This document shows positions 57,895-64,000 of a stretch of DNA of 64,000 nucleotides, in pieces. The stretch comes from Deltaproteobacteria bacterium. GTDB lineage: Bacteria > UBA10199 > JACPAL01 > JAHFST01. The position numbers and the translations under genes were made by a program. Numbering within the stretch: position 1 is the first letter of the stretch; every line of letters starts with the position of its first letter. The stretch lies in assembly GCA_023265625.1 (NCBI GenBank), contig JAHFST010000006.1, positions 1 through 64,000 of the forward strand, in the 5' to 3' direction. The notes beneath the pieces were generated by a model that was not told the DNA's origin, ran no database searches, and worked only from the letters and a program-made list of their open reading frames with translations.

Positions 57895-58392
57895 TTACCT
57901 ACTCTTTAATACCCTCGAAATCACCCGATTCTGTTCCTTCCGCTTGATCGACTCCCGCTTGTCGTGCAATTTTTTCCCCTTCGCCAATGCGATCTCGCAC
58001 TTGGCCAAACCATTTTTGAAATACATTTTCGTGGGGATAAGGGTGAGGCCGCGCTCCTTCATCTTGGCGGCGATCTTGTCAATTTCGTGGGCGGTCAGGA
58101 GGAGTTTACGGGGGCGGAGGGGTTCGTGGTTGAAGCGGTTGGCGGCGGGGTAGGGGGAGATGTGGGCGTTGAGCAGATAGAGCTCGCCCCGGCGATCATC
58201 GACGTAGCTATCGCCCAGATTGACCTTGCCGTCGCGGAGCGATTTGACCTCGCTCCCCACCAGGACCATTCCGGCCTCAAACTTTTCCAATAGGGAATAG
58301 AGGAAGGCCGCCTTGCGGTTGGCGGTGATGAGTTTGGTTCCTTGGGATTTTGCGGCGACCGGGTGGTCGCCCTTACCGGATTTTTTGCCCAT
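57895..58392 (-). CDS. smpB: SsrA-binding protein
   Basis: 165 residues from the ATG at 58392. NRKAAFLYSLLEKFEAGMVL, GSEVKSLRDGKVNLGDSY, ELYLLNAHISPY and the basic tail KGKKLHDKRESIKRKEQNR are family signatures. It brings tmRNA to stalled ribosomes. The gene overlaps the 3' end of the amidohydrolase gene by 20 bases. No ssrA gene is seen in the window. Confidence 0.95.
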   Translation of the reverse strand: MGKKSGKGDHPVAAKSQGTKLITANRKAAFLYSLLEKFEAGMVLVGSEVKSLRDGKVNLGDSYVDDRRGELYLLNAHISPYPAANRFNHEPLRPRKLLLTAHEIDKIAAKMKERGLTLIPTKMYFKNGLAKCEIALAKGKKLHDKRESIKRKEQNRVISRVLKSR

Positions 58393-59614
58393 CGATGTAT
58401 ACCGCCTTGATCTGGCCCTCACTGGTCTCTTGAATCAGGGTGGTCAGCAGTTGCTCCGAAGTTGTTTTGGGGGGAAGTTTCACGGCGATCAAATCGGCTC
58501 GTTTCTTGGGTTCGAGCGAGCCAATCTCTCGTTCCATACCCAACACGCGGGCGGCCTCCAGAGTGGCCATCTGCAAGAGATCCAATGCGGAGAGGCCGTA
58601 TTCCTTGGGACGATCCAAGACATAACGCATCTCATCCCAGAGCGAGACTGATTGCAGTCCCAGGCCATCCGTTCCCAGGCCGATGGGGATACCGGCTTGT
58701 TTTAATTTTTTCAGGGGCAAAATACCAAACTGACAGGCGGCCTGATGCCTGGGCGTGAAGGCAATCTTGGACTCCCGTTTCTTCAAAATTTGCAGGTCGC
58801 CATCGGCTAGGTGGATACCGCCTACCAGGATCGTCCTGGGACCAAGGAATTGAAGGGAATCGAGAAATTGGATGGGGGTCTTGCGGTGCGGTAGCGGCAG
58901 CGTGTCCCAGCCGAGTGCGGGAAAAAGCTGTTCGGCGATCTCCCCGGCGGATTCGAAGAAGAACTGCATCTCGGCAAAGGATTCCGCCGCATGGATCTTG
59001 ATCGGGAGTTTTTGTTGTTCCGCCGCGCGCGACAAGATTTTTAAGAGGGAACCGGAAACGGTGTAGGCCGCATAGGGAGAGAGGCCTGGACGAATGTGCG
59101 GTGAATCCAAGGCGGCAATCTCATCGACCATCGTGAAAACGGCTTCGTAATCGGTTTGCACGGTTTTTTCCGCCGAGGTGAAGATTTCCGGAAATAGGAT
59201 CATGCGCAGCGGTTGTTTGGCGAGGGAGGGAATCACCCCCACATAGTCCCCCACATCGGCCGTGCAGGTGGTGCCAGCGCTCAAGAGTCGATCCATACCT
59301 TCGAGGAGATGGGTGCGGCGCTCCACCGGTGTTATTTTTTTGCGATGCTCTCGGGTCAAGATCAGCCATTCGGTGAGGGAGAGACTTTTGCCGGTCTGGG
59401 CGAGCGAGAGAAATTCCAACTGGCTATGGGCGTTGACTAGGCCCGGCATGAGGACCGATTGAGCATAATCCTCTCGTGTTGCCTTTGGGTATTTTTGCAG
59501 GAGGGTGTCAACCGGACCAATCTCCAAGATTAATCCCTCATCGATGACGACGCCCTGCTTTTCCCGGATGGGGCCTTGCATGGTGAGAACGTAGGGTGCG
59601 GTCAAAATTTTCAT
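58373..59614 (-). CDS. ATZ/TRZ-type amidohydrolase with an altered metal motif
   Basis: About 413 residues from the ATG at 59614, with the fold of chlorohydrolases and aminofutalosine deaminases: VLMPGLVNAHSQLEF, KIHAAESFAEMQF, GGIHLADGDL, GLGTDGLG and the LGMEREIGSLEPKKRADLIAVKL end. In normal members the first motif is NAHxH; here it is NAHSQ, so one metal-binding His is replaced by Gln. The other ligands (His, His, Asp) seem to be in place. It may have reduced or changed activity. It is preceded by panC in the same direction. Confidence 0.75.
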   Translation of the reverse strand: MKILTAPYVLTMQGPIREKQGVVIDEGLILEIGPVDTLLQKYPKATREDYAQSVLMPGLVNAHSQLEFLSLAQTGKSLSLTEWLILTREHRKKITPVERRTHLLEGMDRLLSAGTTCTADVGDYVGVIPSLAKQPLRMILFPEIFTSAEKTVQTDYEAVFTMVDEIAALDSPHIRPGLSPYAAYTVSGSLLKILSRAAEQQKLPIKIHAAESFAEMQFFFESAGEIAEQLFPALGWDTLPLPHRKTPIQFLDSLQFLGPRTILVGGIHLADGDLQILKKRESKIAFTPRHQAACQFGILPLKKLKQAGIPIGLGTDGLGLQSVSLWDEMRYVLDRPKEYGLSALDLLQMATLEAARVLGMEREIGSLEPKKRADLIAVKLPPKTTSEQLLTTLIQETSEGQIKAVYIDGQKIR

Positions 59615-59634
59615 AGGAGGGACATTAACAGAGC

Positions 59635-60483
59635 TTAGGGTAGAAGACAATTATCAATCAGTCGGACTTCATCAATAAAAATGGCTATCGCCAGCAGGGT
59701 TTTCTGTTTGATGGTCTTGACTGGTCGGAGCGTCTGAACATCGACTAGTTCCAGGTAGTCGATCTTGCCTTTTTCTTGCAGGATGTGACGTACGGCTTTT
59801 TTTAACCGAGTGACATTGCGCACTCCAGAGGATGTCAATCGCTTCGCCTCTCGAAGGCCCTGCACGACGGCCAAGGCACGACGGCGGCCTTCGGGAGAGA
59901 GTCGGGCATTGCGTGAGCTCATGGCCAGGCCATCTGACTCTCGTACGGTGGGGTGTCCGATGATTTGCACGGGAAAATTGAGGTCTTTGGCCATTTGCCG
60001 GATAATGGCCAATTGCTGAAAGTCTTTTTCGCCAAAAATGGCAAAGTCCGGTTGCACAATATGAAAAAGTTTCGCGACGATCGTGATGACCCCACGAAAA
60101 TGACCCGGGCGGGTGGCCCCGCAAAGGTATTGGGCCAAGGCCCCAGGCTCGACGCAGGTCTCGGCCCCTTCGGGGTACATCATGGCGGCGCTGGGGGTAA
60201 AAACGTAATCAACTTTGCAATGCCGCAATAAGGACAGATCTTTTGGCAAGGTGCGCGGGTAGAATTTAAAATCCTTGGGAGAGTTGAACTGGGTCGGGTT
60301 GACAAAGATGCTGACAATGAGGGCATGGGGTGTGCCGGAGCAAAGTTGGTGTCCGTGCTTGATTAAGGCGAGATGCCCCTGATGAAGGGCCCCCATAGTG
60401 GGGACGAAGATAATTTTTTTTCGCCGGAGTCGGAGTTGCTGCGACAGCCGCTGCATTTGGACGATGTCTTTGACAACTTTCAT
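59635..60483 (-). CDS. panC: Pantothenate synthetase
   Basis: 282 residues. VPTMGALHQGHLALI (HIGH-like nucleotide site), VSIFVNPTQF, FGEKDFQQLAIIRQM and the MSSRNARLS loop are family hallmarks. It joins pantoate and beta-alanine using ATP. The start overlaps the panB stop by four bases. Confidence 0.96.
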   Translation of the reverse strand: MKVVKDIVQMQRLSQQLRLRRKKIIFVPTMGALHQGHLALIKHGHQLCSGTPHALIVSIFVNPTQFNSPKDFKFYPRTLPKDLSLLRHCKVDYVFTPSAAMMYPEGAETCVEPGALAQYLCGATRPGHFRGVITIVAKLFHIVQPDFAIFGEKDFQQLAIIRQMAKDLNFPVQIIGHPTVRESDGLAMSSRNARLSPEGRRRALAVVQGLREAKRLTSSGVRNVTRLKKAVRHILQEKGKIDYLELVDVQTLRPVKTIKQKTLLAIAIFIDEVRLIDNCLLP

Positions 60484-61322
60484 GAGGCGGAACTTTTGGG
60501 CCGTTTCAGCAAGGTTAGGTCGCGGTGAAAGCTGTGTTCTTCGGTGGGGAAGTGGCCGGATTTGATCTCGCCTTGGTAGCGTTGCAGGGCCTCGGGGATG
60601 ATCTTGCCAAGATCGGCATACGGTTTGACAAAGCGGGGCCGAAATTTGGGGTCCATCCCCAATAAATCATAAATGACCAAGACCTGGCCGTCACAATGCG
60701 GGCCGGAGGCGATCCCGATGGTTGGAATGGCAACGGAACGGGTGATTTTTTGCGCGACCTCGATGGGAATGCCCTCCAGCACCAAGGACCAGCAACCCGC
60801 CTCGGCTAAGACCTTGGCTTCTTTGATGAGGCGTTTCTCATCGGAGAGGCTTCTGCCTTGGATCTTATAGCCGCCATATTTGTGGATGGATTGAGGTTGC
60901 AGTCCAATGTGCCCCATCACCGGGACACCGATCTTTGTGAGCTTAGCGACCAGCTCGCCCACTTCTTCTCCCCCTTCGATTTTCACCGACTCCGCGTGGC
61001 CTTTCTTGAGGAGTTGGCCGGCATTTTTGATCGCCTCGGAGAGCGAGGCCTGGTAGCTCAAAAAGGGCATGTCGGCTACTAGGAGTGGTTTGGTGAGTCC
61101 GCGTGCGACTGCCCGGGTGTGATAAATCATCTCTTCCAAGGTGACGGGTAGGGTGGTCTTTTGTCCTTGAATGACCATGCCCAGGGAATCCCCGACCAAA
61201 ACCACCTCAATGTCCGTGCTGTCAATCAGCCGGGCAAAGGTGGCATCGTAGCAGGTGACCATGGCGAGCTTTTCGCCAGACTGTTTTAATTTTTGCAGTT
61301 TGGGGATATTTATTTTGCTCAT
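60480..61322 (-). CDS. panB: 3-methyl-2-oxobutanoate hydroxymethyltransferase
   Basis: 280 residues. MVTCYDATFARLIDSTDIE, LVGDSLGMVIQG, VADMPFLSYQ, VMGHIGLQPQS and TIGIASGPHCDGQVLV contain the magnesium- and substrate-binding residues. It makes ketopantoate, the step before panC in pantothenate synthesis. It lies 2 bases after the deoxynucleoside kinase gene. Confidence 0.96.
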   Translation of the reverse strand: MSKINIPKLQKLKQSGEKLAMVTCYDATFARLIDSTDIEVVLVGDSLGMVIQGQKTTLPVTLEEMIYHTRAVARGLTKPLLVADMPFLSYQASLSEAIKNAGQLLKKGHAESVKIEGGEEVGELVAKLTKIGVPVMGHIGLQPQSIHKYGGYKIQGRSLSDEKRLIKEAKVLAEAGCWSLVLEGIPIEVAQKITRSVAIPTIGIASGPHCDGQVLVIYDLLGMDPKFRPRFVKPYADLGKIIPEALQRYQGEIKSGHFPTEEHSFHRDLTLLKRPKSSAS

Positions 61323-61324
61323 TT

Positions 61325-61969
61325 CTATTTTCCTATTGAAAAATAGTGTTTATTCCCGCGTTTGGAGCGCAAGGTCAGGATCTCCTTGACCAGGTTGTCA
61401 TAATCCTGGCGATTTTTCACAAAGTCGAGGTCGCTGACATTTACCACCAGCAACGGGGTTTCATTATAGCTGAAAAAATAGCGATTGTAACCCTCGGTCA
61501 ACTCCGAGAGGTAGTCGTCCGTGATGTATTTTTCAAAGGCGATTCCCCTTTTTTTGATGTGTTTTTTGAGCACATCGAGCGAGGCTTGGAGATAGACGAC
61601 GAGATCGGGTTTGGGGAGTTGGGTGTCAAAGAGGGTGTAAATCTTTTCATAGAGAAAAAACTCTTCCTTGGAGAGGTTCATGGCGGCAAAGATGCGGTCT
61701 TTGGAGAAGAGGTAGTCGCAGACGACCGTTTGTTGGAACAGTTCATGTTGGGCCAGTTCTTTTTGTTGGAGGTAACGGGTGATCAGAAAGAGTATTTGTG
61801 TTTTGAGACCGTATTTGGCGCGGTCTTTGTAAAAACTTACCAAAAACGGATTTTCCTCCGCTTCCTCCAATACAGGTTTTCCCCCAAGGTCCTCGGCCAA
61901 CTTCCGACACAGGGTAGTTTTTCCCGCCCCAATGGGGCCTTCAATGGCAATATAACGAGGCTTCTCCAT
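61325..61969 (-). CDS. Deoxynucleoside kinase
   Basis: 214 residues. IAIEGPIGAGKTTLCRKLAE is the P-loop. LEEAEENPFL, VVCDYLFSKDRIFA (in place of the DRS motif) and the KKRGIAFEKYI lid segment match the dGK/dAK family of bacteria. It phosphorylates salvaged deoxynucleosides. It is first in a unit with panB and panC, an arrangement seen in several bacteria. Confidence 0.92.
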   Translation of the reverse strand: MEKPRYIAIEGPIGAGKTTLCRKLAEDLGGKPVLEEAEENPFLVSFYKDRAKYGLKTQILFLITRYLQQKELAQHELFQQTVVCDYLFSKDRIFAAMNLSKEEFFLYEKIYTLFDTQLPKPDLVVYLQASLDVLKKHIKKRGIAFEKYITDDYLSELTEGYNRYFFSYNETPLLVVNVSDLDFVKNRQDYDNLVKEILTLRSKRGNKHYFSIGK

Positions 61970-62044
61970 GCCTTAAGCCCTATGACAAACGACTTTTTTT
62001 GTCTAGCGGGCTGTGCGTTGCGATTTGGGTGCAGTAAAAAAAAT

Positions 62045-62074
62045 ATCAAGAAAAATTAATCAAGAAAAATTAAT
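62045..62074. repeat. 14-base tandem repeat
   Basis: Two perfect copies of ATCAAGAAAAATTA stand side by side, upstream of the porin promoter (TTGACA at 62076). They could be a regulator-binding or simple slippage repeat. Confidence 0.6.
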
Positions 62075-62122
62075 ATTGACAGTTTGATCCTCATCGCGTA
62101 GCAAATTGTCTGTTTTGAAAAT

Positions 62123-62141
62123 GAAATTGATAATCATTTTC
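62123..62141. promoter_or_regulatory. Fur box upstream of porin gene
   Basis: GAAATTGATAATCATTTTC matches 16 of 19 positions of the Fur consensus GATAATGATAATCATTATC. It lies 34 bases before the porin start and overlaps a wider palindrome (GAAAATGA...TCATTTTC). It suggests iron-dependent control. Confidence 0.75.
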
Positions 62142-62174
62142 TATTTTATATCCATTTAACCCAAAGGGGGAATT

Positions 62175-63353
62175 ATGAGGCGAGTTGTGTTGTGGGTCTT
62201 TTTAGTGTTTTTTGCTTGTCCGCTCGTGGCCAAAGAGGGTTCGTCGGGTCCTGAGCTCAAGGTGGATGAATCGGAATTGGCGGCGACCACCCATAAAGAA
62301 GGGCTTGAACGTCTTGGTAATTTTGGAAAACTTCATCTCTTTGGTTATGGGGAATTGCATTATAATAATCCCATTGGAAGTTCTGCGGATCTGATTGATT
62401 TTCACCGGATGGTGCTGGGGGTTGGATATGATTTCAATGATTGGCTTAAATTTGAGTCGGAAGTTGATTTTGAGCATGCTTTTAAAGAGCCGGAGTTGGA
62501 ATTTGCCCAGCTTGATTTCCTGATTCGGCCTTGGTTTAACGTCCGGGTAGGGAGCCTCCTCATGCCGATGGGGGTGATCAATCAGCATCACGAGCCACCC
62601 TTGTTCTACAGTGTCGAACGGCCCGAGTTTTATCGCGTTATCATTCCTACTTCTTGGCAGGAGGGCGGTGTGGGTATTTACGGGGATCTTCCCGCCGGGT
62701 TTGACTATCAAGTTTATGGGGTCTCGATGCTGGATGCGAGCGGCTTTACCGGGAGCACCGGGTTTCGGGGCGGGCGCGGCCATGTTGGCGAACAGTCGGC
62801 CCGTGATTTTGGAGTGGCTGGACGCTTACAGTACAAGGGAACTCCCGGTTTAAGAATTGGAACTTCATTGTTGATGGGCAATACCGGGCAGGGCGATGCG
62901 ACGATCAGTGGCGGGCTCCTGTCAATCATCGAGGCGGACGCCAAGTACAGTTTTCAAGGAATCGATCTTGACGGGGCTTTTGCCTTCACCAATCTTTCGG
63001 ATGCGGGAAATGTGAACACGGCTCGCCTGGCCGCAACCCCAACCTTTACCAACTTTGTGGCGAGTCAAATGCTCGGTTGGTACCTGGAAGGGGCCTATCA
63101 TCTTTTCCATCATTTGTTGCCGAACACGAGGCATGACCTGGTTGTTTTTGGGCGCTTTGAGGATTTCAATACCCAGCATAAAATGCCGGCCGGGTTTGCG
63201 GCGAGTGCGGTTAATGACCGCAATACCGTGACGGCGGGTATTTCGTACCTGCCGATTCCGCAAGTGGCGATCAAGGCGGACTACATGTTTAACTGGAATA
63301 AGGCCAACGCTGGGACGGATCAATTCAACCTTGGCGTGGGTTTTTATTACTAA
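62175..63353 (+). CDS. Outer-membrane porin of phosphate-selective O/P-like type
   Basis: 392 residues. The signal peptide is MRRVVLWVFLVFFACPLVA. The mature part is a barrel of alternating strands (FGKLHLFGYGELHYN, WLKFESEVDFEHAFKEPE, AQLDFLIRPWFNVRVGSLL) with a LMPMGVINQHHEPP loop typical of porins related to OprO/OprP, and it ends QFNLGVGFYY, an aromatic last residue. A Fur box lies just upstream, so it may serve in iron-limited growth. The substrate is not known. Confidence 0.78.
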   Translation: MRRVVLWVFLVFFACPLVAKEGSSGPELKVDESELAATTHKEGLERLGNFGKLHLFGYGELHYNNPIGSSADLIDFHRMVLGVGYDFNDWLKFESEVDFEHAFKEPELEFAQLDFLIRPWFNVRVGSLLMPMGVINQHHEPPLFYSVERPEFYRVIIPTSWQEGGVGIYGDLPAGFDYQVYGVSMLDASGFTGSTGFRGGRGHVGEQSARDFGVAGRLQYKGTPGLRIGTSLLMGNTGQGDATISGGLLSIIEADAKYSFQGIDLDGAFAFTNLSDAGNVNTARLAATPTFTNFVASQMLGWYLEGAYHLFHHLLPNTRHDLVVFGRFEDFNTQHKMPAGFAASAVNDRNTVTAGISYLPIPQVAIKADYMFNWNKANAGTDQFNLGVGFYY

Positions 63354-63647
63354 GCAACCGAAAATTTGGGTATTCCGATAGGGGGTTATGTTCGGCCTAC
63401 GTCCCTTACCACGGTTGCCATTTCCCTCTTCGGGGTTTCCTTTGAGCTGAAGCAATGGGATTTAGTTTAGGTTTAGGGGGCAAGGCTTTTGACTAGCGAT
63501 GAAATGCGTACGGCAAATATTGCGCAACATACCAAAATGCCACTCTCAAAAAAATCTAATGGACATTATTTCCCTTTGCCGGCCGGTTGAAACCGGACAG
63601 CAAAATTTTCCTTGAAGTCGAAGCCAATTTGTTCCAGTTAATCCACT
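63354..63647. other. Intergenic stretch without visible gene
   Basis: About 290 bases with only short frames. TTGACT at about 63489 could be part of a promoter for the monooxygenase-like gene, but the -10 match is poor. No RNA gene, repeat or terminator was recognised. Confidence 0.4.
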
Positions 63648-63947
63648 ATGTCCAATCAAACCATCCGTATTGTTGCCCTCTTCAAGGCCCGGCCGGAGAG
63701 GGTCCAGGCCCTCAAGGAATTTCTCACGCAGTTGATTGAACCAACTCGCCAGGAAAAGGGGTGTCTCCGCTACGAGTTGCATCAAAACACCGCCGACCCG
63801 ACTGATTTTGTCTTTATCGAGGAATGGGATAATCACCAATCCATCGACCAGCACATGCAGACGCCTCACATCCAAGCCGCCCTGCCGAGGGTTGGGGATT
63901 TTATCGTGGCACCACCGGATATTCGCCGCTATCAGAAGTGCGGGTAA
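63648..63947 (+). CDS. Small antibiotic biosynthesis monooxygenase-domain protein (YgiN-like)
   Basis: 99 residues with a single ferredoxin-like ABM fold: IRIVALFKARPERVQALKEF, then EKGCLRYELHQN, then DFVFIEEWDNHQSIDQHM and the final helix. Proteins of this size act as quinol monooxygenases or small detoxifying enzymes without cofactor. The substrate is not evident. Confidence 0.88.
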   Translation: MSNQTIRIVALFKARPERVQALKEFLTQLIEPTRQEKGCLRYELHQNTADPTDFVFIEEWDNHQSIDQHMQTPHIQAALPRVGDFIVAPPDIRRYQKCG

Positions 63948-64000
63948 CTCTTTTCATCCTGTTTCATTAAAGTATTCCAAGCCATTTTTTTGGCGCAACT

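Noticed and set aside
61346-62059. Plus-strand frame of 237 residues opposite the deoxynucleoside kinase
   Set aside because: It is the antisense of a clear kinase gene and has no recognisable domain.

Overview
The window reads as the chromosome of a Gram-negative bacterium with an outer membrane: porins, a TonB-dependent receptor, surface lipoproteins and an RND efflux system are all present. The mix of a Geobacter-like porin-cytochrome gene set, a quinol:cytochrome c reductase whose C-terminal cytochrome b half is fused to cytochrome c, an aa3-type oxidase and a glycine-rich RRM protein suggests a deltaproteobacteria-like lineage. No rRNA or marker gene lies here, so that placement is an inference.

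Layout. 1-1.97 kb: a truncated YhcG-type nuclease fragment, a PaaI-like thioesterase and a secreted protein. 1.97-14.4 kb: an electron-transport block. A reductase operon (cytochrome c, Rieske, cytochrome b, cytochrome b-cc; minus strand) faces a divergent operon (plus strand) for an outer-membrane porin, a 9-heme periplasmic cytochrome and an 8-heme surface lipoprotein. An aa3 oxidase operon with two subunit III genes and an FNR-like regulator follow. Two TGAT-N4-ATCA palindromes, one between the divergent operons and one upstream of the oxidase, suggest common oxygen-responsive control. 14.5-23 kb: RRM protein, enoyl-reductase-like SDR, cupin, tRNA-Ser(CGA), and a metal-efflux operon in which an ArsR frame runs without a stop into the outer-membrane channel gene. 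23-27.2 kb: a decayed accessory region ending at tRNA-Ser(GCU), with relics of a histidine kinase, an SRAP-like gene and a serine recombinase around an intact TIR protein and a YhcG-family nuclease. 27.4-33.2 kb: prepilin peptidase and a tightly packed shikimate operon (aroC-aroK-aroB-TPR-aroQ-TPR). 33.2-36.7 kb: an orphan membrane protein, a hydrolase relic, a lipoprotein and a partial duplication.

36.8-44.2 kb is an AT-rich, probably acquired peptide-natural-product (RiPP) locus and is the most interesting part of the window. A 71-residue precursor carries three tandem 19-residue units. It is followed by a HEXXH-motif peptide-modification protein, a YcaO protein and a DUF6176-like protein. 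Divergent to these are an ABC exporter fused to a degenerate GGDEF-like domain, a small membrane protein and a TPR protein. A secreted RCC1-repeat protein lies just beyond a strong terminator.

45.6-51 kb: HelD-like helicase, O6-alkylguanine methyltransferase, HEAGH protein, DUF4143 ATPase and a VapBC pair with its operator. 51.1-57.9 kb: a cobalamin riboswitch leads a B12 salvage operon (adenosyltransferase, BtuB, a beta-propeller-like surface lipoprotein resembling the BtuG arrangement, BtuF, BtuD, BtuC). 57.9-64 kb: SmpB, an amidohydrolase with an altered metal motif, PanC, PanB, a deoxynucleoside kinase, a Fur-box-controlled porin and a small monooxygenase-like protein.
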